From contig PVNU02002350.1 of assembly GCA_003013855.2 (NCBI GenBank), forward strand, positions 19,074 to 83,073: a DNA stretch of 64,000 nt, given 5' to 3'. The DNA is from Liriodendron chinense (lineage: Eukaryota > Streptophyta > Magnoliopsida > Magnoliales > Magnoliaceae). Positions 45,253 to 56,939 of the stretch are shown here, one piece after another (position 1 is the stretch's first letter; each line of letters opens with the position of its first letter). Both the position numbers and the translations under genes were made by a program. A model generated the notes under the pieces. The model saw only the letters and a program-made list of their open reading frames with translations. It ran no database searches and was not told the origin of the DNA.

Positions 45253-45595
45253 TAGGGTTCTCAATGGAGCAGGTCAGATCCGAGATATGATTCGCTCCGA
45301 ATCATATAATGCAGATTTGGATCTTAAACTAGGTCCGATAATTTAAATGAACCAGTTTTGGATCTTCAAATAGGTCCGATTACTTAAATGGATCGGATAT
45401 GGATTCACATAAACATATCTAAGTTTAATCCGAATCCTATCCAAATCCGACTCATTGTCACCTTACTATATATGTTATATTCATGCTGGCCATCTGTTTT
45501 CCAGATTATTATAGGCCATGTCTCAAAATTGAGACACACTACTCTCAGGTCGTCCACATCACAATAAATAGTGGGATTTGCATAATTTTGGTACT

Positions 45596-45659
<64 letters not shown>

Positions 45660-45793
45660 GACCTACTTCCAACCTGAATCAGAAGGTTATATGGTTTTTG
45701 GACCGGAAATGGATGTAACTATTTATAAATGAATCGGATTCACCTTTTGATCCAAGTTGGATCCGATCCAGATCCGACCCATTGATAGCCCTA
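45253..45793. mobile_element. hAT-type element with (AT)n interior, possibly composite
   Basis: Starts TAGGGTTCTCAATGGAGC and ends GACCCATTGATAGCCCTA, inverted ends of the TAGGG family, with GGATCCGA/TCGGATC-type arms. An apparent earlier right end (CCGACTCATTGTCACCTTA, about 45470) and a worn family B left arm (45470-45590) suggest a second element plus an AT run (45601-45656) inserted near the middle. Confidence 0.6.
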
Positions 45794-45830
45794 CCCTAAA
45801 TTGACTGTTGTTTGCTGAACGGAAAAATTA

Positions 45831-46236
45831 TTTGATACTCTGCCAGAGTATGAAAGTTAATACGCAGGAACTCAGATATCATATACATGGCAGATTTTAA
45901 CTCAAATTAAACGGACTAAATTGTGTAAACCGGTGTATCTAAGTTACAATATCAAATTCAAAGTTTTTGAACAATTTTACCCTCTGATTCATGGAAAATT
46001 GTTAGTTGAAATAGGACCATATGGATGTTTTTCAATCATGATAGTTCAATAAATGTCCACCAATCCGACAGTCAGATAATGATACAAGTGTATTTTTAAC
46101 TTCACGGTACATCTAAAACTGCGACCTATATTTTGGACAGTTTAGGCCGAATTACGTGCATGCGAAGTATGCAATTTCCTAACAAATTTCTAACTCCTGA
46201 GTATCATTGAGCACTCTCTACCAGAGTATCAAAACT
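45831..46236. mobile_element. Family A foldback MITE, best-preserved copy
   Basis: Left TTTGATACTCTGCCAGAGTA, then AATACGCAGGAACTCAG. Right AACTCCTGAGTATCATTGAG, then CTCTACCAGAGTATCAAA. The inverted similarity extends more than 100 bp inwards (AATTAAACGGACTAAATTG and ATTTTGGACAGTTTAGGCC). The tip contains its own palindrome ATACTCTGCCAGAGTAT. Confidence 0.85.
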
Positions 46237-46239
46237 TCT

Positions 46240-48246
46240 ACTGTTGCGTAATCTATCGAAGAGTAGTAAGCAAACGTAGTTAGTTGGAAGAACGATTAAG
46301 GTGCAATCTGGACCTTTGCCACCATGATCAACGCTCTGAGGTTGAGGTCCATTAGAGAGGAGTAATATGATCCACGGCCCAGTGGGGGACCCAGTTCGGT
46401 AATCTGGACCTTTGATCTCTTGCAATATTCTGATTTAGATAGACTATGACTGAATAAACTTCTCGATGGGGCAAGCTTAACCTTTAGATTCGTGGCCTAC
46501 TGATGGACGGTTAGGAAGATAAATAAAACAACGGTTCACATTCAGCTGAAAGAGCATGGAGATTTTGTGGGTTTTCTCTCTATAGCAGGACGCAGCAAGT
46601 CAATGCTCTAGATTACAAGATACGTGGGCTCCAGCTGTCAAAATTGAATGACTGAGAATACTGTACAAAGATGCGGACCAAATATCATACAATCCCTCTG
46701 AAATAGAATTCCATATTGGAGCTTCATATGCGGCCGCTCAGGATCATCAGCAAGAGTGGGCCTACTGGGCCCATATGGTGTGGATGGATGATTTTGACCA
46801 TGATATGCTTAGTTGGAAAAAAGAAAAAGAAAAAGAAATTGAACGGTCTAGATTCAGCTCTATGAACCAGTAAGTATGCGAGTATTGGAGCGCATGAAAT
46901 AAAAGGCCACACCAAGAGGACAGATGGCTACGATCACGGGACTATCTCCGCATGTGGGCCCTCCTCTACACAGACATAGGCCAAACTACTGGTTATCACA
47001 TGATAATTGTCTCTAGGCACTTTCTTTAAGGAGAACTTGGTGCAACTAACTTCTTGTGGAGCACTGTAGCATATGTGCATCATATGGCATCCATCCCATC
47101 ATACTAGGATGAAAATGACACTCTCCACAAATCAGGCCACTCCATTAATATGATGGAATGCAGTAGTAGGTACAACTCCTAAGAACTTTTAAATTATATG
47201 GTGGTCCACATGATAATGGGATCAGCTTGATTTTTGGGAATCCCATTTTTTTGCAGGGGCAACCCTATTAAAACAGTATAGATGTCATACGCACACCATG
47301 GTGGGCTTTATATGCAACAATTGTAATTAAGCTTAATCTTGATATAGGATGAGGCACAAGTACATTCCTGGCACGGCGAGATGAAAAGTAGGCAAACGGA
47401 AGTAGAAGTAGTCCATCAAATTCGGGCGCAATCCCACATAGGGCATGACATAACTAGGCTCAGACATGTCCAACTCGAAGAAATTCAATTTAGATATGGA
47501 GAAATTAGTATTTGAAATGTGAATCATAAATTAGCCATAACTTCTATGGTTAGTTTAGGACTCTTTATTTTTGAAAAAACTTGTTAATTCTAGTAAGTTC
47601 TACTCCAATTGAATTAGGACTTCTATTAGGTAATTATTCAAAAAAAATATTCGAGTTTTATTTCTTTTTTCATGTGGATTCAAGAAATTTCTTTATGGAT
47701 TCAAGGTTTTAATCACTCGAGGAAGGCAATAATCTTCTTCATTATTTTTTCACTCTTCCCTGCATCAAATTTGCATCTACTTTTTATTTGAGTTAATTTT
47801 GATATTTTATAAAGAGAATTGATTACCCTAAAGGTGGTTGCATGACTTCTTGTTGTTCGGGGCATTTTTATTATTGAATCCATTATTAAGTAATTAATTT
47901 TTACCCTTTAATTTATGTAAAAAAAAAATAAAATAGAAAAGGGTTTCAGCAAAATCTTGTTAAGGACTTTTCGAAGGTTGATAGAAAATGTATCAAACAG
48001 CAAAAACGGCCCCAAGAACTAGCCACATGTAAGTATTACATAACCTAACTTTGCTTGTACTAGCAAGTCAATCTAATGGACCAAAGAGACTGTATGTGGG
48101 AGATTGAAGTAGTGAATTATTTTTTATTCATTACTTTTAACAATTTAAAGATGTATAAATAGAATAAAAATAAAATCAGTTTTTAACTTTAATTTGATTT
48201 AATATTAGATTTCAAAATTTAACTTGAATTTTAAATAAGAGAAACT
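46240..48246. other. Intergenic, no gene seen
   Basis: Weak inverted segments with GTGGGCC/GGCCCAC motifs (46750-47300) and an AT-rich stretch (47530-48240) with A and T runs. No open frame has a recognisable motif. Confidence 0.5.
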
Positions 48247-48900
48247 AAGGGGTCATTTAGTACTGCAGATTTGAGCATATTTTGAATCCAACGTTTGTTT
48301 GACCAAGTGGATTAGAGGGTATTCTAAATCCATGGGATTTCAAATCCTAACTTTTAGTGAGTTTTGCCATCTTGTCTTTTTCTTGAATTATCAATCCTCT
48401 CCTTCTTTTTTGCTCATTTTTAATTATGAGAGAGTCGCATGTGTAACATATGTGTTAAAAGATTACTAATCTTTTGTACATGCCCGTGGCCCGTTGATGG
48501 TATCCCAAAACAATTAGATTATCAACTGCCTCACTAAATTACACCAATAAAATGATTTGAGCAGTCCAAACATTGGCCATGTAAATCAATGGTTAAAAAC
48601 CAGTGGTTAGTCACTTAATTATGATCATATACTTATGGCTCCTCTGGGGCTTGGAATTTCATCATTTTTTTTGCCAAAGTATGTATCTCATTGTGCTTAT
48701 TATAATCATTGTGTCAAACATCACATATGTAAACTAATTAGGGATATTAAAGTTAATTTAGTAATTAAATTCAAACTTATGTAAATATACTACATAATGT
48801 AAGGGATTCTAAATCAATGGTGTCAAACGCAATCGGAGAATTTCTAATCCAGGGGATTTCTAATCCAAGTATTCTAAATCCACGGTGCCAAACTAGGCTA
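48247..48900. repeat. Dispersed repeat, family E, copy 3
   Basis: Begins AAGGGGTCATTTAGTACTGC and ends CCACGGTGCCAAACTAGGC, with GGATTTCAAATCC / GGATTTCTAATCC phrases near both ends and the shared core GGGGCTTGGAATTTC ... GTGCTTATTATAATCATTG. Likely a non-autonomous inverted-repeat element. Confidence 0.55.
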
Positions 48901-48904
48901 AATA

Positions 48905-50192
48905 GGGATTTTTACCCCAAAATTCTTGAGAAGTCTATATTTACCAAAGAAGGCCCCATGATTAGAAATTACCAAGAGTTGCCTTTTTAGGGGTAAAATT
49001 ACAAAAAAGCCCTCAATTATTTTTTATTTAAAAAGCAGTGAAAGTCAAGACTTATGGGGCCCATGTGGTGTGTGTATAACATGCAACCCATTAATTGTAC
49101 TCACTAGACTATGGTGATAGCACGAACAAAACATTGGTAAATCAGATAATCAAATGGGCTACAATTGAATTGGGATATTTTGAATGGTGTACATTATGTT
49201 TATAGATTATCCCACCTTACGATTGAGTTTGCCTTATTTTTACTTTGTCTAGTAATAATGTTCGCTTGCATCTAGATGTGAGATACATTCCACGAGGGCC
49301 CCACAACCTTTTGATTTTCCACTTCATTGTAAAGAAAAAAAACAAATGACAGCAATGTAATTTCTCCTCTTAAAAATTATTGGTTGAGAATATCACTTAC
49401 TAGAGGGACCATTGGTAGAATCCAATTCCTCAACAAATTTTGTGGAAAAAACAATAAAAATAAATTTAATTATGAAATTAAGAGATTAATCTAATTTCAT
49501 ATATAGCGACAAGCACAACATAGCGCACATGTGCCCAACCTAGCCCGGCTCAACCCATGCGCATGTGAAAAATTGCACACTATAGCTCACTGGTGCCCAA
49601 CCTGGCCCTGCACGCGGGAATGTGAAAATTTGCATAGGAGACACCTATCCCATGCTCCATGATGCATAGCATATTAAAGGGGCTCAAGGCCCTTAGCAAC
49701 AATCTCACAATGATGCATATAAAGTATCTAGAATGATTGTGCATAACCAATGTGGGGCAAAGGAAAAACTCACAATGAAGCTACTTTCAAAGATCCCCAA
49801 CCACCTACATAATTCTAAAGTTCCCAAGTGAAGAAATTTTAAAACACACAACACAATGTATTGAATTACTGAAAAGGCTTTATATCATAAATAATGGTGC
49901 AGGCTCTCGTACAAGCAATTCTCTTGCTATGAAAGTAGAGAAGGTTATACGTACGATTCCCTTGTGAGCAAAGGAAAATCATTATCAAATTGAATCGTGA
50001 AGTAGGATGGACAGAATACTTAATTGAATTGGACATCAAACTTCTCTTGATGTGACAAGATATTTCAGTACCATGGCAGGGTCTTTCAACTCGGCAACTC
50101 CTCCTGACTCAATGATGCTCAAGTTGAGTCGTGACTCTGAGTCAATTCAGCCAGGTTGATACCGATTCGCAAGGTTGATAAGAAGTTAGAAT

Positions 50193-50194
<2 letters not shown>
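48905..50194. other. Intergenic, with an imperfect 62-bp duplication
   Basis: TAGCGCACATGTGCCCAACC and TAGCTCACTGGTGCCCAACC begin two adjacent related blocks (about 49504-49640), each ending in ATGTGAAAAATTGCA-like sequence. Otherwise AT-rich with no gene. Confidence 0.5.

Positions 50195-50223
<29 letters not shown>
50195..50223. repeat. G29 homopolymer
   Basis: Uninterrupted G run, quadruplex-capable. The motif GATAAGAAGTTAGAAT occurs just before it and again at 50284. Confidence 0.9.
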
Positions 50224-50225
<2 letters not shown>

Positions 50226-51525
50226 TAGTGTTGAGATGAGGTTATTTTCACTCAGTCTACCACTGTCCCAAAGGTGTGGGTGTGATAAGAAGTTAGAATA
50301 GGGCTGAGCATGTATTTTAATTTCCAAAATTGTGAGTATTACGCTTCCTTTGGATGGAGTGTTTGATAGGACCTAGGGTTAAAATTGGTGTATTTGATAT
50401 CATATATCACCGGGAATGACATTCAAACTTATAGACGGATATGTTGTTTTTTCCTTTGTAAAAAAAAAAATAAAAAATAAAAAAATCAACAACAACAATC
50501 CTGAAAACTCATGAAATATGCATTATATTTATCGATTTCAAATGATATTTCATACCTTGGAACGTTATTAGGGCATGTTTGGATAAAAGGAATCCATGCA
50601 AATATGAAAATTATTTTTCACTAACAACGTACTTGAGCTGTGTGGATACGTGGATTTCACATAGTAATTATTACTCCTATCTATAGATAGAAATTTTGGC
50701 ATAAGAAATGATATAATAGTTGTCTAATGAATTTGAGAATTTCACTTGCTATCCAAATAGGCACCTCATCTTTTGAATTCTATTTTCTACCATGAACATG
50801 AAAACTATCCTTGGGTAGTCATTATTTTATCCAAGGAATCCAAATAAAATCCATGCATCCAAACATGCCGGAATCTGACCAAGTTGAAATCTCCACATTG
50901 CAAGTTCCTTAGCCTGTTTGGTAGACATCTATAAATGAGTTCATCTCATTTTAGTAAATCATAATTATGTATTAGAGATTATAATTATTGGTTATCAAGA
51001 CTATTTTCAATCCTTGTCCAAAAGAAATATGATGTCTGATATATGATTCTCATTGACTAAAAAGAGTTGAACTCATTTTTGGAAGTCTACCAAAAAGGAT
51101 CTTAGATTCATACTCAGGGTTTGGGCTCCAAATTGCAATCCCAACACTTTCAAGTTGGACTGAAAGAAGCGTGACGATAATTTGAAGGCTACTTCCTCAT
51201 TTTGAACACTACAAAACATGATTGACATTTGCATTTCCTCTTGATTAAACTGAATATTCACAATTTAATTCACCTTTGCATCCAAACGCAACCTTAAGCA
51301 TGCTTCGCAAGCCCTGCAAACCACAATTTAGCAGTACACCCAAACATTACCTAATATAAAATTTTGTATGTTATGATCTTATAGCATTGCCACAAAAATT
51401 GGAAAAAAAGAAAAAAGAAGAGTGCAGATATAGGAAGTTCAATTGAATTTGAAATCTATATGCTTCTATTGAACTTAAATTGTATAAAAAGTATTGACAT
51501 ATATACATTAAACAAACAACATTTT
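50224..51525. other. AT-rich intergenic DNA downstream of the DUF620 gene
   Basis: No gene. Contains scattered phrases of the CATGCATCCAAACATG / GTTTGGATAAAAGGAATCC type (50570-50870), probably another worn inverted-repeat element. TTTATT at about 51526 reads AATAAA on the minus strand, roughly 10 bases after the DUF620 stop. Confidence 0.45.
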
Positions 51526-51535
51526 TTTATTTATT

Positions 51536-54500
51536 TTATCTCTCTTCTTCATTGTCATTGTCAATTGAATACGAGTCGTCCATGTTTATGGCCACGACCT
51601 TAGACGAACCGATGATCTTATTAGAGGCCGGAGGTAGGAAAGGAGGACGCTTATCCTTTGCCATTACGTCGCGCCCTTGGAGTTCTTTCCTCAAGTCTCC
51701 TGGCGGCAAGAAACAATCCATGGACAATCCCCATATGTTAAAATCGACCTCTTCAATGGTCCACGCCTCCTCCATTCGCGTCCTAGTATGGTTTTCGGAG
51801 CTATCGCCGAACCTAAACAATGAGACCGCAGTGTGGCCTGAATGTGCAATGTTAACACCATCGATCGGCCTATAGTCTTCGATCGACGACTCCATTGTCG
51901 TCTCCCAATAGACGCTCTCGTCACCATCGCCGGAGGCCTTTATTCGGAGGAGATGGGAGTCTTCGAATTGGACCAGTAGGCCTGTCCGTTGGCTGAAGTA
52001 GCCCCACACTGTGTGGCGAATTATCTCCACACTGTTGCTACTTCTGGCCTTCAGCATTGCGGGCTCCGCTTCGAGCTTGAGCAAGAAGCAATCCTCACCG
52101 TTGATCGCCTTTTCGCCGATACAAACAGCATTGGAGAATAAGTTGGCTGTTGATCTAGGATCAAGACCCTGTGGATGTACACCCCATATTTTAGATACAC
52201 ATAGGAGGAAAGCTTCAATTCTCTGGCAGTGTGTGATGGTTGATACACAGACATTTAGTAATTGCACAATGGCAAGCAGGTAGCTCAAATCAAACCGTCC
52301 AAAACTGGGCCGTAATTTAGATTGAACATATGCGATGATTTATGCTGATTTGATGTTTCAACGGGTGTGATTATTGCACGTTTAATGGACGGTTGAAATG
52401 GAAACTAGTCAATGGTCCAAATTCAATAAGCACGTGTTCTTGAAACAGAGTTAGATCGCCCAATCGATTTGAGTTCGAGCTGATGACCTGTCCTTGTTAG
52501 GTCCCGCAATCCGCACTGTTCAATTTGAATTAATGAATAACACGTCTACAATTTTTGACGGCCTGCTTATCTACCATCATACTCTGCCAGAGTATTAAAT
52601 AACTCCCCTTAAGCAATTAAGCATTTGATCATAGACAGGAGCTATTGCAAGCACTTGGAAATTTCTTTAAAATTGCAATGTGGCATACAAGTAATTCAAA
52701 TCAAACGTCCAAATTATGGGTCCCACTTTAGATGTATCATGAGCTAAAAATTAATATTATTTAATTATCTGGCTATCAGATTGGTGGCATTGATTATACT
52801 CAAAATGAAAAGCATTCAATGGTCCTATTTCAACAAACAAGTGGCCATGAATCAGAGGTTAAAATTGTTCATGCAATATTGGGTTGGTCTGTTTATTTGA
52901 GATAATATATGACATATTGGACTTTTGGGTGCCTGTATATCAAGCTTCATACACTGCCAGAGTATAAAATAAACCCCCAAAAGGAGTTACCTGATACTCT
53001 GGCTGTGCATGACACTTGATACGCAGGCACACAGAAACTGTACACATGGCATACAGAACTTTAATAAAACAAAAGGCCCCACCAATCAAAATCCAAGTAG
53101 GTCTGGCCACGACCGTTGGGCCATGGGAATCAGTGCAAAAGTCAATCATACATCTCCTTCACCACAATAGGGAATAAAATGCACAACCTACGCTTTTGAA
53201 ACCCCATGCTTTTGATAAACCACACCCATTTTTCTACTTTTTGGCATTGGAATCGTGCATTTATAAAAAAAAACCACATAATATAAACTATCTCAATTAT
53301 CAGCCATCTTAGTAGAAAATCTGTTTGTTGGCTTTTCTTATGGTGAATTGGGGTCGAATATACACCTAAGAAGATGTATATATGCTAACCAAAACAGAAG
53401 GAGAGAGGATATGCTGATGAAAATTGCATTTACCTGCCTCTAATTTAGATACAATTTGTAGGTAGCACACCGACACTATTCATTTTCTCACACCCATTTC
53501 TCATTTTTGGGAATAGAAATAGTACAGAAGTGTACCATTTCAATTCCTGAAATGAAAGATGGGTCCAAGCAAATCAACCAGTTGGGTGTATGTAAATATC
53601 GTATAATGAATTATTAGGTGTATAAACCATATACATCATTATTCAACTGTTGTTGTCCATTCACTACCAAGCAAGCACACATGATCGCGACGTTACATCG
53701 AATAATGGTGTGTGCATGATCTATACACATGATAATTTCTTGTAATTATAAGAACAAACATGATTAAACCATAAGCTTTTTTTCTTCACTTATGAAATGT
53801 CCATAAGTATAATGCAACCATAAAAAAAAAAAAAAGGAAATTACCTGTAATAATCGCCTAAGGGGTCTTGGTGGTCCCCTAGAAGCATGTGATTGGTGCC
53901 ATGGGGTCTGCCTCCACGCCACCTTACCGTCACTGCCGGCACTAATCTTGCACCCCGACACCACGAGCTCTAGGCACCATAGATCGGGCCGCTTCTGCCA
54001 CAACACGAACCCTCCGATCTCTCCCTCGCCGTGCCGGGCTCTCTTAACCTTCACCAACTTGTTGTTACTGCTGTTGTTACATTTACTATCGCCGGTGCGA
54101 AATTCCGTCGCAACCATGGTTACCTTCCCCATTGCATACATGCTATGGATCGAATCGAGCAACTTCTCACCTCCAGTCGCAGCTATGTATTGTTGCACTA
54201 TGTATTTCGCTATCGAAGACTCCTGTGAATTTATTTAAATAAATTAAAAAGAATGTAAAAAATATATATGTAGAAAAAAAATCATAAGTCTATGCATTGA
54301 TAAATAGAGATTTACTTAAATTTTCATGAAGCCAAGATATTACAGGCCGATTTCCATTGGAACAGAACTTTTGAATTCGAGCTGGGATTCCCATATTAAC
54401 GAAAGCATTAATGAGATTGGAGATCTTACAATGGGGTGGTCTTTTATGTTGCGATTGAGCGAGTGGTCGGTGCGGATTGGAAGAGGGATGAGAGGAGCGC

Positions 54501-54717
54501 CGATGACGCCGAGCAAGAGCTGGAGCTCTGTGTTCCGGCCGCCGAAGAGCGTAGAAGACGAAGATCGGTCGACGTGGGAGCGCATCCATGTCTTCATGCA
54601 TTGCCATGGCTTGGAATTGGCGTGGGTGGTATATGTGAACATTTCTTCAGGAATGGGCACTTCCAGAACGGTGTCCAAACCATCTTCACGGTCGAGATTT
54701 GGGCACAGTTTCCTCAT
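51536..54717 (-). CDS. DUF620 family protein, three coding exons
   Basis: Plant DUF620-family protein of unknown biochemical role. Exons: 54717-54430 (96 codons, donor ATT|GTAAGA), 54222-53845 (126 codons, acceptor TTCACAG|GAG, donor CAG|GTAATT) and 52168-51536 (210 codons plus TAA, acceptor CCACAG|GGT). Both introns are phase 0 and the product is 432 aa. Conserved blocks run through all exons: MRKLCPNLDREDGLDTVLEV and LLLGVIGAPLIPLPI (1-96); ESSIAKYIVQQYIAATGGEK, FVLWQKRPDLWCLELVVSGC and WRQTPWHQSHASRGPPRPLR (97-222); GLDPRSTANLFSNAVCIGEK, VWGYFSQRTGLLVQFEDSHL and WTIEEVDFNIWGLSMDC (about 358-374). I chose the ATG at 54717, where the family's MRKLCPN start lies; an in-frame ATG at 54735 would add six residues. 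The C-terminus ends in an acidic Asp/Glu tail. Nothing in the sequence suggests damage. Intron 2 carries MITEs. Confidence 0.95.
52204..52610. mobile_element. Family A foldback MITE inside DUF620 intron 2
   Basis: Left GGAGGAAAGCTTCAATTCTC, then TGATACACAGACATTTAG. Right ATCATACTCTGCCAGAGTAT, then AAATAACTCCCC. Its left edge lies only about 35 bp from the exon 3 acceptor of the gene, within normal branch-point distance. Confidence 0.8.
52611..52978. mobile_element. Second family A MITE inside DUF620 intron 2
   Basis: Degenerate left end (TTTGATCATAGACAGG, GCACTTGGAAATTTC) and clear right end (CTTCATACACTGCCAGAGTA, AAATAAACCCCC). GTAATTCAAATCAAACGTCC is shared with other copies. It abuts the previous copy head-to-tail. 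Confidence 0.75.
52979..53070. mobile_element. Third, truncated family A copy inside DUF620 intron 2
   Basis: Left terminus only: AAGGAGTTACCTGATACTCT, then GACACTTGATACGCAGGCAC. The sequence then continues into unrelated intron DNA. Confidence 0.7.
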
Positions 54718-54878
54718 TAGAATGAGAAATGCCAAGCACCCAAACAGCCCTTTACCTTCCTTCTCTCACTCCTTTCATATCTTGGATTCTAAGCCCAGTT
54801 GGTGCACGTTAACCATGGCCCATGCTAACGTGGGCCGCTCTTATTTTTGTCTACTTCGTGGTAGCACGCCCTCTTTTC

Positions 54879-54915
<37 letters not shown>
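54718..54915 (-). promoter_or_regulatory. Probable leader/promoter of the DUF620 gene with a (GA)n tract
   Basis: On the minus strand a (GA)15 run (54911-54881) lies about 165-195 bases before the ATG, followed by GGAGTGAGAGAAGGAAGG near 54770-54750. GA/CT-rich leaders and GAGA tracts are common near plant transcription starts. No TATA box can be placed with confidence. Confidence 0.45.
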
Positions 54916-56765
54916 TTTTTTAAGTTTGAACTTTATTTAAAGAGCTTGTTCTTCTATCTGTTGGAAGAGATCCGGTGCTCCTACAGAGTACTGAATTTTC
55001 TTGAGTCCATATCATATACCTTCCATGTGGAATTTTTATGACGATCCGAACCACACATCCGATATTTTCCAATAATTATTGTCCACTAATAAAGGTTAAA
55101 AAATATTTAATCATCCTAACCATCTAATAAATGAAATTGTTTTTCAAAAAGAGTGATGGTTGCTTTATTTTTGTCTGTTAGTCTCCATTTGTACCTTTCT
55201 GATTATCAGGTGATTTCTCGGACGTTACTTAGTAAATGAACGGTTCAGATCTTTCCAATATATAACACCCTTGCACCAAAGACATTGTGGGGCACTAACT
55301 CCCATGCTCTATAGGCAACTCGACCGGCTGCGGGCTCCCTCTTCTAGATAGAGCTTTAATATATTTTCTATATAATACTCTGGACTGTGCTGGTTCATAC
55401 ACATGCATACATTCACCTTATACATACACACACACACACACCCATTGAGCCATGTGTACAGCTGAGGATTGAGCATGGATCAAAATTTATATTAAATGGG
55501 GCAGTTCTAACTAAATAATTAGCGGTCATCAAATCGAATGAAATTGTCCAAAGTTCAAAATCAGAAGGCATGAATGGACGGTTGTGGTCATCCAATTGGT
55601 ACTATTTCTCTGCTATGCCCCATCCATGACGTGGCAGAAATTTCAAACTATCCAAGTTTCATTTACATGTATGCCAAATATATAGAGTAAATGTGCATGA
55701 GTATGGTCTACCATACTCTGCGGTGTATTGTGCAATTCATTATTTTTCTGATGATAAATCAAAATCGTTTTCAACCGTTGGTACAACGAAAAAAGAGTTT
55801 CCAACGACTTGGAATACCGGCAATACCATCGGATGATGTGGATAGTGGTGATAGTTCACCACCAATGTTTAAAATGTGGTAGACCCACCTCCTATTTAGG
55901 AGTTCCTATGGTGGGTCTCCCCTCCCCAAAATTTCCACATTGTTCTCTTTGGTTTGGCCCACCTAAGTTATGGATCAAGCTGGATTTCAGATCCAGGCCT
56001 CACATTGAGTGGCACATCTTATGGACCTTCTAGATGGTGGGCCCACAAATACCAAACATATTGTAATTATGATCATTTGTAAATTGTTGTATCACAAAGA
56101 TTTTAAGGTTATGATCCGTCCATAGTGGGCCCGGCGATTTGGACGATGTGCAATAATGCCAGGTGGCCAGTGGATGAGATGCAAAAACTTGATAAAAATG
56201 GTGGTGAACTATGACATTAAGCTTAAGCTAGAATACTTAAGTCCAAGGAACATGCCTTGCACGTTCTACGCTTGAAATCTAATCCATGTATGTGGGTTAG
56301 CGTATGAATGGATGGGTCCACCCTTTGATTGTACAAGATGTTTCCTAATGTTACACAGCGCATGTACCAAGGAGCCCATCTACTTTCCAACCTATGTGCC
56401 TACATGGCACATGTGTGAAATATCCAATCTATCCATTAAATGGGTCCCATGGCCTTGATCAGAATCTGCGCTAATCTGCTCATCAGGGTGTTATATCCTG
56501 ACAGCCATTGTAAGAAACGTTTCATTGGAGCGGCCGATTGCAATATGCGTTCAAAAAAGTAGGTTGGCCGATTGTCATTTGTGAAACAAGACAGTGGCGG
56601 ATTGCCTTTTGTGTATTGAAAAAGCGAACAATTGCAGCTGCCAGTGATCGATTTCCATGGCCAATTGCCGTTTTGCAATCAGGGTGGTGGCCAGAGGCTG
56701 ATTTCCACGGTCAATTGTCTTTTTGCAATTTGGCTAGCGGCTGATTGTCGTTTGGAGCATATCTA
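54916..56765. other. Intergenic, no gene seen
   Basis: Contains a (CA)n run (55425-55441), a single family A tip-like phrase ATACTCTGCGGTGTATTG near 55713, inverted GTGGGTCTCC/GGCCCAC segments (55885-56050), and at 56530-56760 several direct repeats of GCCGATTGCAAT/GGCCAATTGCCGTTTTGCAA with period about 55-65 bp. Confidence 0.5.
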
Positions 56766-56769
56766 AAAA

Positions 56770-56935
56770 CTTTTGTTGGCCTAAGTTTTTAATGTTTATT
56801 CATCACTGTTTCTAGTTGTATGGTCGATTTGAGATTTGGATCATATTAAGGTTTAGGATCTCATCTTAAAATGAGATGGAAAAAAAGATGGACGGCGTGG
56901 ATACAACAGAAATACATCAAGGTGGGCCACACATG
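56770..56935. mobile_element. Right half of a family B MITE
   Basis: TTTTTAATGTTTATTCATCA, ATGGTCGATTTGAGATTTGG, AAAAGATGGACGGCGTGGAT and AATACATCAAGGTGGGCC match the right arm of other copies, closest to 41090-41245. Confidence 0.6.
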
Positions 56936-56939
56936 ATTG

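Noticed and set aside
54326..54940. 204-codon open frame on the + strand
   Set aside because: It is antisense to DUF620 exon 1 and its intron boundary, and ends in Ser-Leu repeats from the CT microsatellite; a shadow of the real gene.
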